Below the pieces are notes generated by a model. It was not told the DNA's origin. It saw only the letters and a program-made list of their open reading frames with translations, and searched no databases. The position numbers and the translations under genes were made by a program. A DNA stretch of 64,000 nucleotides, taken from positions 1-64,000 of the forward strand of contig CAZQKR010000014.1 in NCBI GenBank assembly GCA_964594045.1, given 5' to 3'. Every line of letters starts with the position of its first letter. Position 1 is the first letter of the stretch. This DNA comes from UBA2365 sp964594045 (GTDB taxonomy: Bacteria; Bacteroidota; Bacteroidia; Chitinophagales; Saprospiraceae). Of this stretch, positions 9,814 through 18,839 are shown piece after piece.

Positions 9814-10130
9814 TATCTTCCTATTTTCTTAACAATCAATAATTTTTCGCAAAAATAGTACTCTAAATATGAAATTAAAATTAATTAAAGAGTTTATTTA
9901 TATAAGCAAATTTAACGCATGAAAGTTCATTGTCAAAGCAGGAAATTAATGGATAATTTTTACATGAAAAATCCCTTTTGGAAAGGACAGGATTTGATGA
10001 GTCGTGAATTAGAAAATTCAATTGCTGGCATTAATTGTAGCAACCTGAGCGATTCGCGTGAATCTTCATACTTAATCCTGAATTGAGTATTCGTTTTTAA
10101 CTTCGATATTCCAACCCTCGAATTTTTGAA
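9814..10130. other. Intergenic region between DUF3276 gene and coaX
   Basis: AT-rich. Besides the -7 element above, the only structure I see is a small hairpin GATTC-GCGT-GAATC at 10051-10064 that lacks a T tract. No coding sequence is supported. Confidence 0.4.
9850..9857 (-). promoter_or_regulatory. -7 promoter element of the DUF3276 gene
   Basis: The minus strand reads TATTTTTG, matching TAnnTTTG, about 60 bp upstream of the ATG. No clear -33 element is seen. Confidence 0.45.
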
Positions 10131-10898
10131 TCACTTTCCCTTCGCAACAAACGATCCTGCAATCCGCAATCCATCCAATGTCAGGTTTTGATCAATTTCA
10201 TCAAAATAATCCGGTGGCAGAATATTTGCCAGACCTCCGGTTGCAATGGCTATCACCGGATGATCCTTGCTCATCCTGATCTCCCGGATCATATGGCTTA
10301 CCAAACCTTCATATCCGATGATGATCCCGTTCTGTATGGCTTCGATGGTATTTGTTCCAAGTATATTCGGAGGTCTTTGGAGATCCACTTCCAATAGCTG
10401 AGCAGTGTTGGCTGACAATGATTTGATGGCCGTCATCAGACCGGGAGCAATGTTCACTCCGCTGATCTTTCCGTCATTTTCAACCATGGTGAAGGTTAGC
10501 GCAGTACCAAAATCGATGATCAGTACAGCAGCTTTGTGCCTTTGATACGCTGCAAGTGCATTGGCCATCAGATCAGTGCCGAGTTCATAGGGATTTTCAG
10601 TATATACCGGCAAATGGTGATAAATATTCTTGTTGAGCAGGATCACTTCAGCATGGTCCAGACCCTTGAAAAAATCACTGAATGCAAGCGTCAGACCAGG
10701 GACAACCGAACTGATGATCACTTGTTCAAAGTGTTGACTTTCAATATTCTCTTCAACCAATCTTTCGACGAACTTTTGTTGATAGTAAAATATACTTTCA
10801 TGCCGAACCGTTTCAAGTTTCCACGTGTGCTTCCAGCATCCGGAAACATAGATACCGAATGAAACGGTCGAATTCCCGATGTCTACTGCCAAAATCAT
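10131..10898 (-). CDS. coaX: Type III pantothenate kinase
   Basis: Phosphorylates pantothenate in the first committed step of coenzyme A synthesis; cytosolic. The ASKHA-type motifs are in place: MILAVDIGNSTVSFG (phosphate loop), YELGTDLMANALAAY, VIDFGTALTFTMV, GVNIAPGL and ATGGLA near the C-terminus. At 255 residues the length is normal for CoaX. ATG at 10898 is chosen because the family begins exactly at this MILAVDIGN stretch; the open frame extends 14 codons upstream only through a TTG. A -7 element ends 15 bp before the ATG. Confidence 0.93.
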   Translation of the reverse strand: MILAVDIGNSTVSFGIYVSGCWKHTWKLETVRHESIFYYQQKFVERLVEENIESQHFEQVIISSVVPGLTLAFSDFFKGLDHAEVILLNKNIYHHLPVYTENPYELGTDLMANALAAYQRHKAAVLIIDFGTALTFTMVENDGKISGVNIAPGLMTAIKSLSANTAQLLEVDLQRPPNILGTNTIEAIQNGIIIGYEGLVSHMIREIRMSKDHPVIAIATGGLANILPPDYFDEIDQNLTLDGLRIAGSFVAKGK

Positions 10899-10912
10899 AA
10901 ATACTGTTTTGA

Positions 10913-10920
10913 CAAAATTA
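10913..10920 (-). promoter_or_regulatory. -7 promoter element of coaX
   Basis: The minus strand reads TAATTTTG, fitting TAnnTTTG, with a predicted start near 10906 just before the ATG at 10898. The -33 region is weak. Confidence 0.5.
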
Positions 10921-11023
10921 TGGAATATCCGCAAAATCAATGCAATTCTTGTTTTAAACTACGATGGAAAAATGCAGAAAACTGTCCGGAAGATAATAAA
11001 TGTGTCAGAAAAGCATATCAGAA

Positions 11024-11054
11024 TTTCGTTAATGTAAAGTTTCTGATACTTTTG
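11024..11054 (+). promoter_or_regulatory. Candidate promoter TTTC-N19-TACTTTTG
   Basis: TTTC at 11024-11027 and TACTTTTG at 11047-11054 are separated by 19 bp, a near-consensus Bacteroidota promoter on the plus strand. The next plus-strand gene starts at 11444, so transcription from here would give a leader of about 385 nt holding the repeats at 11233-11291. Confidence 0.45.
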
Positions 11055-11105
11055 TGATTAAAATAAAGGCATTGAACTGACTTCAGAATAGAAGTCGTTT
11101 AAGAA

Positions 11106-11390
11106 TTATGTTGATTGCTGAAAATGACTGACCGATCCTGGAATGTGAATATCAGGTAGATACTCAAGGGAAGGAACACGAAGTTTAGGGTCAGAAAAAG
11201 TCAAGGCAAAGCGCTTTTTTGGAACGAAGATTCTGATATGCAAAACATCGTCAGTATAGGAGATGCTGATATGCAAAGCATCGTCAGCATCAAAGATACT
11301 GATAAGCTTGTCTTCGTGAGTAATTCGTACCGGAATGTTCTTAACCCAAAAAATGAAGCATTTTCCTTTCAATAATTTGACGGCAAGCAT
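11106..11390 (-). CDS. Doubtful 94-codon reading frame
   Basis: An ATG-to-TAA frame with no recognised family and no clear promoter. It contains two in-frame 11-residue repeats (ADDALHISISY and TDDVLHIRIFV) that look like alternating beta strands. It lies opposite a candidate plus-strand leader of the DUF368 gene, so the coding potential may be a by-product of the structured DNA repeat. I cannot decide between a small beta-rich protein and a non-coding leader. Confidence 0.25.
   Translation of the reverse strand: MLAVKLLKGKCFIFWVKNIPVRITHEDKLISIFDADDALHISISYTDDVLHIRIFVPKKRFALTFSDPKLRVPSLEYLPDIHIPGSVSHFQQST
11233..11291. repeat. Two 33-bp direct repeat units; the second forms a strong hairpin
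   Basis: CTGATATGCAAAACATCGTC begins at 11233, and its near copy, differing by one base, begins at 11266. The second unit folds: GATGCTGA (11262-11269) pairs perfectly with TCAGCATC (11284-11291), with an inner ATGC-AAA-GCAT hairpin. There is no T tract. Confidence 0.6.
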
Positions 11391-11443
11391 AACGATTCAC
11401 TAGTAAACAACTTCATAGTAATAAATTTAATTAAAAGATCCGG

Positions 11444-12442
11444 ATGAATATTTTATTGACTTTAAAAGGATTAGCCATAGGAATTGCAGAGATCATCCCG
11501 GGTGTTTCCGGTGGCACCATCGCATTTATTACCGGTATTTATGAGAGATTGCTGAATGCTGTTCAGGCATGGAATTTCCGGAATTTATCCAGATTGTTCA
11601 AAGGCGATCTAAAAGGTTTCTGGAAAGCGATTGACGGAATTTTCGTTTTGCAACTCGGCATTGGAATGATCGCTGGAATGGTGCTCGGAGCTTTTGCAAT
11701 TAGTTGGTTGTTAATTCATTACATTGAACCGCTTTTAGGGTTTTTCTTCGGCCTTATACTTGCTTCAGTTCAGATGATCGTCAGACAGGTAAATAAATGG
11801 AGTATTTTCAACCTGCTGTTCCTGCTTGGCGGCACATTGTTTGCGTTGTGGGTTGTCATGATCAGCCCAACCTCAGGAAATGATCAGTTGTGGTACGTAT
11901 TCATCTGTGGATTTATCGCCATTTGCGCCCTGATGTTGCCCGGAGTTTCCGGTAGTTTCATGTTGCTGATACTCGGAATGTACACCACCATTCTTGGCGC
12001 TTTCAAAGGTATATTGACCGGGTTTGACACGCAATATTTGCTTATGCTGATCGTTTTCGGAACAGGTTTGATGGCCGGTGCAGCCAGTTTTTCGCGTGTG
12101 ATCAGCTGGACACTCAAGAAATATCACCAACAGACGCTTATGGTTTTGACCGGATTTATGCTGGGTTCTCTCTGGAAGATCTGGCCATGGAGGTTACCTG
12201 ACTCCTGGTTGAATAAACTGACCAATGAAATTGAAAATGATCGTTCATTACTGGAAGGATTAGCCAAATCAGATTATAAGGTCATCAGTGAAGATGTCGT
12301 TTTTCCCCAGGATTATTTTGTGGATGATCCCAAAACATTCCTGACCATCGCTGCACTCGCATTTGGATTTTTTCTGGTGATCGGCCTTGATTTTTATTTC
12401 AGTAAAAGACAGGGCATCAATGATCAAGCGATGCCAAAATAA
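11444..12442 (+). CDS. DUF368 polyprenyl-phosphate transporter (PopT family)
   Basis: A 332-residue integral membrane protein of DUF368. Members of this family (PopT) have been reported to return undecaprenyl phosphate across the membrane for cell-wall and surface-polymer synthesis. The two inverted family hallmarks are present: GLAIGIAEIIPGVSGGTIAFITGIYERL at the N-terminus and LMLPGVSGSFMLLILGMY near residue 165-182. About eight hydrophobic helices are visible, with a short C-terminal tail after GLDFYFSKRQ. ATG at 11444 gives the standard family start. The next gene, on the same strand, has its own -7 element. Confidence 0.9.
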   Translation: MNILLTLKGLAIGIAEIIPGVSGGTIAFITGIYERLLNAVQAWNFRNLSRLFKGDLKGFWKAIDGIFVLQLGIGMIAGMVLGAFAISWLLIHYIEPLLGFFFGLILASVQMIVRQVNKWSIFNLLFLLGGTLFALWVVMISPTSGNDQLWYVFICGFIAICALMLPGVSGSFMLLILGMYTTILGAFKGILTGFDTQYLLMLIVFGTGLMAGAASFSRVISWTLKKYHQQTLMVLTGFMLGSLWKIWPWRLPDSWLNKLTNEIENDRSLLEGLAKSDYKVISEDVVFPQDYFVDDPKTFLTIAALAFGFFLVIGLDFYFSKRQGINDQAMPK

Positions 12443-12560
12443 GACCTTCATACTTCCACAAGTTGTTTAAAGCATACCCCGGCCCGGAGACCACATGCTT
12501 TTCACTTTTGAACAAACACGCTCAAATATATAAAATATTATAATATATTATTATTTTGCT

Positions 12561-12568
12561 TATCTTTG
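12561..12568 (+). promoter_or_regulatory. -7 promoter element of the topoisomerase IV gene
   Basis: TATCTTTG matches TAnnTTTG and is followed by GCG. It sits about 40 bp before the ATG at 12607 in very AT-rich DNA. The -33 position is poor. Confidence 0.45.
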
Positions 12569-12606
12569 CGTGTTTGTGTACTTCATCAAATATTAACGAA
12601 GACAAA

Positions 12607-15342
12607 ATGGAGGCAGATAAAAACATTTCTCTTTCCGGGATGTACCAGGAATATTTCATTGACTATGCATCCTATGTCATTCTGGAAAGAGCTGTACCGG
12701 CGCTGGATGACGGACTGAAACCGGTGCAACGCAGGATATTGCACAGTATGAAAAGGATGGATGACGGCAGATATCAGAAAGTGGCCAACATCATTGGACA
12801 TACCATGCAGTTTCATCCTCATGGCGATGCTTCCATAGGTGATGCCCTGGTCAATCTTGGCCAAAAAGAGCTTCTGATCGATATGCAGGGCAACTGGGGT
12901 GATATCCGGACCGGTGATGCTGCTGCTGCTCCCAGATATATTGAAGCCAGGCTATCCAAATTTGCGCTTGAGGTGGTTTTTAACCCTCAGACAACGGAAT
13001 GGCAATCAAGTTATGATGGCAGGAATAAGGAGCCTGTCCACCTTCCGGTTAAATTCCCTCTGGTTTTGGTGCAAGGTGTGGAAGGTATTGCAGTTGGCCT
13101 ATCAACCAAAATCCTGCCTCATAATTTCGTAGAATTGTTGCAGGCTTCGATCAAAATACTACAGGAAAAGCCATTCAAGATATTTCCGGATTTTCTGACC
13201 GGTGGCTCCATAGATGTCAGTGACTATCAGGATGGCATGCGCGGAGGCAAAGTCAAGGTGAGGGCAAAGATCGTCAAAGTGGACAAATCGACACTGCTCA
13301 TCACTGAATTGCCTTATGGAGTAACTACAGGCAGCCTGGTGGAAAGCATCATCAAAGCAACGGAAAAAGGTCAGATAAAAATTAAAAAGATCACTGACAA
13401 TACAGCGCAGAATGTTGAAATTGAGATCATTCTCGCTCCCGGCATTTCTCCGGAAGTCACCATGGATGCATTGTATGCCTTCACAGACTGTGAGGTCTCC
13501 ATTTCACCTAATGCATGTGTCATCGTTGACTCCAAACCGATGTTTCTTCCGGTCAGTGAGATGCTTAAGATCTCCACCTTCAAAACGAAATCCCTGCTTA
13601 AATGGGAACTGGAGATCAGGAAAGGCGAACTGGAAGAAAAATGGCACATGGCCAGCCTGGAGAAGATTTTTATAGAAAAGAGAATATACCGGGATATTGA
13701 AGAGTGCGAGGACTGGCAAAGTGTGTTGACAACGATTGATGCCGGACTCAGAAAATATGTGGCCACACCTGCAGACCAGCATGAAAAAGGTGATCAAAGG
13801 ATCCGGCTGATGCGCAACATCACAGAAGAGGATATCATTAAACTGACGGAGATCAGGATCAAACGGATTTCAAAATACAATTCCTTTAAAAACGACGAAC
13901 TGATCGCTGAGATCGAAGCAGAATTGAAACAGGTGGCCTATGACCTGGAACATCTGACTGAATTTACCATTGCCTACTTCCAAAGCCTTTTGGAAAAATA
14001 CGGCAAGGGTCGTGAAAGGAGAACAGAGATCACCAGTATTGAAGAGATCAAAGCCACGCAGGTCATTGTCAACAATGCCAAACTGTACATGGACCGTCAG
14101 GAAGGCTTTGTGGGAATGGGTATCAAGGAAGGTGAATTTGTCATGGATTGTTCCGATATTGATGACATCATCGCTTTCAAACAGGATGGAACCTTCCAGG
14201 TGGTCAGGATCGGAGATAAAGTTTTTGTGGGTAAAAACATCATCCATGCTGCGGTCTGGAAGAAAAATGACGAACGCACTACTTACAATCTGATCTATGT
14301 GGATGGTGAGTCAAAGAGAACCTATGCCAAGCGTTTCCAGGTGACGGCAATTACCCGGGAAAAGAACTACGACCTGACACTGGGGAATCCCAATTCCAAA
14401 TTGCTTTATTTTTCAGCCAACCCGAATGGTGAATCAGAAGTAGTGACCATTCAGCTGACACCGGGATGCAGTGCCAGGAAAAAAGTCTTCGATTTTGATT
14501 TTGGTGAACTCACCATTAAAGGAAGGGCTGCCGGTGGAAATATCGTTACCAAATTCCCGGTCAGAAAGATCACATTCGTTGAAAAAGGAAAATCTTCATT
14601 AGGCAGGTTAAAAGCTTGGATAGATGAAGTGAGCGGAAGAGTCAATACCCAGGAAAGAGGATTATACCTGGGTGAATTTGATACCGGTGATCTGATCCTT
14701 GCGGTCTATAAAAACGGTACATACGAACAAAAGCAGTTCCAGGAAAATCTGAAATTTGATATTGATCAGATCGTCGCTTTGGAAAAGTGGACCGTGGATA
14801 CCGTAGTTTCCTGCATATACTTTGAAGGGGAAAGGGAATGGTCTATGGTAAAACGGTTCAGGATCGAAACATCCACTACGGATGAACGTTTCAATTTTCT
14901 GAGTGAACATCCACAGACCAAATTATATTTTGCTTCTGTAGCATCTGAACCCAAAGCCAATATTCATTACCGGAAGGATAATAAAACGGTTGAACTCGAC
15001 GTAGACCTGGCCGGTTTCATAGATGTCAAGGGATGGAAAGCGTATGGCAACAAGCTGGGTGAGTTTAAGATCACCAAGGTCACAGATCTGACCGAAACAT
15101 CGGATACTGAACTGCAGGGAGATGATCCTGATGACCCGCATATCGCCAATACTGATACAGGGGAAACAACTAATCCCGAGGCAGACCAAACAACTGCACA
15201 GGATGCAAATGCTGGAGATCAGGAAGAAACGATGTCTGACGATACCGCAAAAGATGCCAATGCTCCTGATAAAACAAAGAAGAAACCCAAAAACGGAGGC
15301 ACATCATATAAAATCGGCGATACGATAGATTTTGACGTATAA
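12607..15342 (+). CDS. parC: DNA topoisomerase IV subunit A
   Basis: Breaks and rejoins DNA as the A subunit of a type IIA topoisomerase, needed for chromosome decatenation. The product is 911 residues. The winged-helix/tower region begins at about residue 20 (DYASYVILERAVPALDDGLKPVQRR), with HPHGDASIGDALV and the catalytic tyrosine Tyr111 in AAAPRYIEARLS. The C-terminal half carries the beta-pinwheel, and the last ~85 residues are acidic, low-complexity linker ending in IGDTIDFDV. ATG at 12607 is preferred; the TTG at 12556 precedes the -7 element. The partner ParE is not in the window. It ends 6 bp from the convergent DUF4625 gene with no obvious terminator. Confidence 0.92.
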   Translation: MEADKNISLSGMYQEYFIDYASYVILERAVPALDDGLKPVQRRILHSMKRMDDGRYQKVANIIGHTMQFHPHGDASIGDALVNLGQKELLIDMQGNWGDIRTGDAAAAPRYIEARLSKFALEVVFNPQTTEWQSSYDGRNKEPVHLPVKFPLVLVQGVEGIAVGLSTKILPHNFVELLQASIKILQEKPFKIFPDFLTGGSIDVSDYQDGMRGGKVKVRAKIVKVDKSTLLITELPYGVTTGSLVESIIKATEKGQIKIKKITDNTAQNVEIEIILAPGISPEVTMDALYAFTDCEVSISPNACVIVDSKPMFLPVSEMLKISTFKTKSLLKWELEIRKGELEEKWHMASLEKIFIEKRIYRDIEECEDWQSVLTTIDAGLRKYVATPADQHEKGDQRIRLMRNITEEDIIKLTEIRIKRISKYNSFKNDELIAEIEAELKQVAYDLEHLTEFTIAYFQSLLEKYGKGRERRTEITSIEEIKATQVIVNNAKLYMDRQEGFVGMGIKEGEFVMDCSDIDDIIAFKQDGTFQVVRIGDKVFVGKNIIHAAVWKKNDERTTYNLIYVDGESKRTYAKRFQVTAITREKNYDLTLGNPNSKLLYFSANPNGESEVVTIQLTPGCSARKKVFDFDFGELTIKGRAAGGNIVTKFPVRKITFVEKGKSSLGRLKAWIDEVSGRVNTQERGLYLGEFDTGDLILAVYKNGTYEQKQFQENLKFDIDQIVALEKWTVDTVVSCIYFEGEREWSMVKRFRIETSTTDERFNFLSEHPQTKLYFASVASEPKANIHYRKDNKTVELDVDLAGFIDVKGWKAYGNKLGEFKITKVTDLTETSDTELQGDDPDDPHIANTDTGETTNPEADQTTAQDANAGDQEETMSDDTAKDANAPDKTKKKPKNGGTSYKIGDTIDFDV

Positions 15343-15348
15343 AACCGG

Positions 15349-15819
15349 TCAGCGGTACAACATTTTGACATCCCTGGTTGTAAATACCTGGTATCCTTCA
15401 TTGTCCGTGATGTAAATATGAAAATGATAGTCACCTGTATCAAATTGCCCTGAGCCGGTTTTCTGATGCGGAATTTGAATTGTTTGTTCAAATATATATT
15501 CATTTTTTTCTTCCGGTAAGCCAAAGATCCAACTTTCCATAAAAGGATCGATTGCTTGTTTGGCAGGATCAAATACGCAGGATTCATGCGCACCATGATT
15601 GTGATGACCAAAATTGTTGTGTACATCAAAACTGATATTTCCAAGGCCGGTATTGTCCTTCAATGAAACCCTGAAAGTGAATGGCTCACCAAAATAAAGT
15701 GTATCACAAGGTAAAGGTGAAATAATTTCTGCCACAGGCTGTTCCTCTTCTGTATTTTTCGGATCAATACATCCCATAAAGGTTAAAATAAAGAGCAAAA
15801 GGTATATAGAACGCTTCAT
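15349..15819 (-). CDS. DUF4625 lipoprotein, His-rich
   Basis: A 156-residue lipoprotein: the signal peptide ends in a lipobox with Cys17 (LTFMGC). The rest is one DUF4625 domain, a Bacteroidota Ig-like family. A dense histidine cluster at residues 67-81 (His67, 72, 73, 75, 78 and Cys81), plus FHIY near the end, could bind metal; that is an inference. It is the third gene of a probable operon behind a TonB receptor and next to nikR, so a role in capturing or sensing nickel is plausible. It lies 100 bp after the previous gene. Confidence 0.8.
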   Translation of the reverse strand: MKRSIYLLLFILTFMGCIDPKNTEEEQPVAEIISPLPCDTLYFGEPFTFRVSLKDNTGLGNISFDVHNNFGHHNHGAHESCVFDPAKQAIDPFMESWIFGLPEEKNEYIFEQTIQIPHQKTGSGQFDTGDYHFHIYITDNEGYQVFTTRDVKMLYR

Positions 15820-15919
15820 TCTTAACAGTTTAAAGTATTATTCATTTTTCATTCCAAAGGACTGGTTCGGCATTTTCCACAATGATCTCCGCAACCAATC
15901 CTTTGGCATAATTCATCAT

Positions 15920-16363
15920 TTAGTTGATGATTTCAACATGATCGTCTCCGTTTTCTGTGTCATTTGAATTTCCGGCTTCATCCACAACAGTAATGACAAT
16001 ATGATACGAACCAAGATTGGCATTTGGTGGTACGGCTACATGCTGATGAACATGTGCATTTTTAAGGCCTTTGAAAGTGGACATCTCCTTGAATGAATCA
16101 TCTATAATCCTGTATTCATCCTCAATTTTGCCGGAGGCAGGATGATCATGAATTTCAATATGGTAATAATCAAGCCTGCCATCACCTCTGGCCAAAGCTT
16201 CAAATTCTACCGAAATAATACCGCCTCTCTTAATAATTTTTGTACCATCATCGTGATTGGTCACCTCAATGTTAGTGATCGCAGGCTTTGTCTCCTTAGA
16301 ACAGGAAACTAAGAACTGAGCGGTTAACAGTGACATTATCCCCCAAAAAATTACTTTCTTCAT
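15920..16363 (-). CDS. DUF4625 lipoprotein, His-rich
   Basis: A 147-residue paralogue of the next gene, also DUF4625, with a lipobox at Cys21 (LVSC). Histidines cluster at residues 68-74 (HIEIHDH) and 104-108 (HVHQH), a potential metal site. ATG at 16363 (MKKVIFW) begins a good signal peptide; the frame is open seven codons further. It starts 24 bp after the TonB receptor stop and so is probably cotranscribed with it. Family members have no established biochemical role that I know; periplasmic or surface metal binding is an inference. Confidence 0.8.
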   Translation of the reverse strand: MKKVIFWGIMSLLTAQFLVSCSKETKPAITNIEVTNHDDGTKIIKRGGIISVEFEALARGDGRLDYYHIEIHDHPASGKIEDEYRIIDDSFKEMSTFKGLKNAHVHQHVAVPPNANLGSYHIVITVVDEAGNSNDTENGDDHVEIIN

Positions 16364-16387
16364 TTTTAATATTTTAGTTAACAAATT

Positions 16388-18775
16388 TTACAATTCAACA
16401 GGTATTCTGATGATCAACTGCATATCCCGTCCGGGTTCCGGGATCCTCAAGCGTCTGTAAAAACTGATGTGATTGAAGTATCGGGAATTTGCTAAATTAC
16501 TAATTTTAAATAAGATATCTATTTTATACTTTTTTAATGTATATGTAGTTCCTGCATCCAATCCAATGACAGTGTAACCGGATGTTGTCAGTTCATTGGG
16601 GACGGTAAATTTCTGGCCTGCAGACATATTGATTTCACAACCTAAGGTGTTAGCAGAAAAATTCTTCCAGTCCGGAAAATTCACCCTTATTTCTGTGGTG
16701 AGGTTCAATGGCGGAATAGCAGGCAGTGCTCTTTTCAAATCTATATTGACAGCATAAACATACTCCAGCCCGGATTTGAACAGCAAATATTTTCCGGCTT
16801 GTTGCAGGTAACTCAGTTCCAAACCTGTCAGCATCGCTTTGTTTTGACTGTATTCATAAACCTGGCCTTCAGCCCTTAATTCCGGAGTTGGATTGAGATA
16901 TAAATAATTAGTGAACCATGAAATAAAAGGATTCAGGATCAGAACAATCGATGAAAAATCAAAATCACCGATCAATTCCAGATGGTAGCCATGTTCAGGA
17001 AAAACATCTGCATTGCCTTTTTCAAAACGGCCTTCATGTCTGTGCATTCCGTACGCGGCCAGTTCATACACTGAAGGGATCCTGAACATTTGGCCGGCAT
17101 GGACCTTCAGCACTATTTCGGGATCCGGAATGAAGACCAAACCTCCGGAATAATTGAAATTATAATATATTTTTTCTATACGTTCATTGAAAAATGGATC
17201 GCCGAAAACAGGATCAGGATTTGCAGAAGGCTCGATTTTCAGGGATGCGTAATCTGCCCGGGCACCAATTTGGGCACTCCATAGATCGCCAAGGGAAAAT
17301 TTTAGCAAAGTGTACAATCCGGCATTCCCCCTGTGATAATCTGGTAATATGTGATTATATCCGTCTTTCCTGTGAATTTGTAGTTGATTACTTAAGGAAG
17401 ATATCCAGCTCAGGTTTTTAATCCGGTTAAAGGTGTATGAAGCTTGAAAATTCAGGGCTGACAGGTTGAGGCTGAGATCCAGATTACCAAATCCGTTATA
17501 TTTGATCAGATCTTCTGCCCTGTTGCCTGTCCTGTCAGTTAAAAAGCTGAATTCTCTTGCCAGGTTCGTTTGCCAGGCAGCGACTATTTCTATTTTGTCA
17601 TCCTCCACAATCATTTCGGTCCGGTGAATCATGTTGAAATGAGTAGTTTTTTGCCATGGAAATAATATGTCAAAGTAGTTTTCAGCATGCTTTTCTCTGG
17701 TTTGATCATTTTTGAGACCTTCCCAATCAAAAAATCCTGTAGTCTGATCATACAGGTTCAATTGCACGGAGCTGATGATGGTTTTGGTTTTAATACCTGA
17801 ATAAAGTGAAAATCCAAAGTTCTCCCCGGCTGTGTTCAGTACCTTTTTACCAAGAACAACCTTGTGTGATGCCAATTCTGAACTTACCGGAGCAGGTAAA
17901 AGGAAAGAATCCGTTGCGGGTACTGCAAAGTCACCAAAACTGTTATATGAGGCATTGAAGATGGCAAACCATTTGTTTTTTCTGCAGGTAACATCACCCG
18001 AAAGTCCACGATGCAGAGTATTTGATCTGGAAATAAAATTCAGGTCGAATTTTAACATATCTTTAGCCGGAATATTTGGTGGCAGTAAATTGATCAGTCC
18101 TGCCAATGCATCGGTTCCGTATTTCAAAGATCCTGGCCCCTTTATGACCTCCAGTTGTTTTACACGGGATGCATCTACGGAGATACCATGATGACTGCTC
18201 CAGTGCTGACCTTCAAGTTTGATGCCGTTTTCTGCAACAGCTACCCGAAAGAATCCCATTCCTCTGATGACAGGTTTTGACATCCCCTGCCCTATGTCCA
18301 TTGACTGCACCCCGGGAATATGTGCCAGATTCTTGATCAGGTCCCCTCCTGAGTAATGAAACAGCTCTTTTTGGTCAATATGAATAACTTGTTGATTTTG
18401 AGCGATTCTGTTAAACAATTCCGGGGTACCGGTCAGCCGGATTTCTGGCAGTGTTCCGGAAACAGGCTCAAGGCTTATCAAAAAGCTGCTATCTTCCAAA
18501 TAAATTTCATCAATCAAATCTGTGAAATGATCCCTGAAACCGTCTTTGATGACCATGAGGTAAACTATTTTCTTTTCTGGTATCGACAGACTAAAATATC
18601 CTTCCTCATCAGATTGCCCGGTAAAATGCTGGTCGAGAAATATCCTGGCATTGTGCACCTGTAAACCTTTGTGGTCAATCACTTTTCCATTTAATTTATA
18701 TTCCTGACACTCAGATGTCGCGTAAAATAACATCAAGATACACAATAACACGAATTTGTGAAAAGTGGAATTCAT
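16388..18775 (-). CDS. TonB-dependent receptor, probable nickel/metal transporter
   Basis: A 795-residue outer-membrane receptor. A signal peptide (about 1-23) is followed by a carboxypeptidase-regulatory-like domain (about 25-105). The plug domain follows (about 115-230), with motifs IPGVQSMDIGQGMSKPVIRGMG, EGQHWSSHHG and VIKGPGSLKYGTDALAGLINL. The rest is a 22-stranded barrel ending in MQLIIRIPVEL. His-rich EGQxW..xHG plug segments are common in metal-uptake receptors. The neighbouring nikR and the NikR-like operator 20 bp upstream point to nickel as substrate; this is context, not proof. It heads an operon with two DUF4625 lipoproteins. Confidence 0.9.
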   Translation of the reverse strand: MNSTFHKFVLLCILMLFYATSECQEYKLNGKVIDHKGLQVHNARIFLDQHFTGQSDEEGYFSLSIPEKKIVYLMVIKDGFRDHFTDLIDEIYLEDSSFLISLEPVSGTLPEIRLTGTPELFNRIAQNQQVIHIDQKELFHYSGGDLIKNLAHIPGVQSMDIGQGMSKPVIRGMGFFRVAVAENGIKLEGQHWSSHHGISVDASRVKQLEVIKGPGSLKYGTDALAGLINLLPPNIPAKDMLKFDLNFISRSNTLHRGLSGDVTCRKNKWFAIFNASYNSFGDFAVPATDSFLLPAPVSSELASHKVVLGKKVLNTAGENFGFSLYSGIKTKTIISSVQLNLYDQTTGFFDWEGLKNDQTREKHAENYFDILFPWQKTTHFNMIHRTEMIVEDDKIEIVAAWQTNLAREFSFLTDRTGNRAEDLIKYNGFGNLDLSLNLSALNFQASYTFNRIKNLSWISSLSNQLQIHRKDGYNHILPDYHRGNAGLYTLLKFSLGDLWSAQIGARADYASLKIEPSANPDPVFGDPFFNERIEKIYYNFNYSGGLVFIPDPEIVLKVHAGQMFRIPSVYELAAYGMHRHEGRFEKGNADVFPEHGYHLELIGDFDFSSIVLILNPFISWFTNYLYLNPTPELRAEGQVYEYSQNKAMLTGLELSYLQQAGKYLLFKSGLEYVYAVNIDLKRALPAIPPLNLTTEIRVNFPDWKNFSANTLGCEINMSAGQKFTVPNELTTSGYTVIGLDAGTTYTLKKYKIDILFKISNLANSRYFNHISFYRRLRIPEPGRDMQLIIRIPVEL

Positions 18776-18794
18776 GTATTTGCTTTAAAAAACA

Positions 18795-18821
18795 GTATTA
18801 CGATATTAATATTCGTGTTAC
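18795..18821 (-). promoter_or_regulatory. Candidate NikR operator
   Basis: A 27-bp imperfect inverted repeat: GTATTACGA (18795-18803), 9-bp AT spacer, TCGTGTTAC (18813-18821), with 7 of 9 outer positions symmetric. It resembles the E. coli nik operator (GTATGA-N16-TCATAC with inner CGA/TCG). It sits between nikR and the TonB receptor, 20 bp before the receptor ATG, where a bound repressor would block transcription. Confidence 0.6.
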
Positions 18822-18839
18822 TCATGATTAAAAAAAAGT

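Noticed and set aside
10051..10064. GATTC/GAATC hairpin as a terminator
   Set aside because: The stem is only 5 bp with no T tract, and the adjacent gene ends are on the wrong side.
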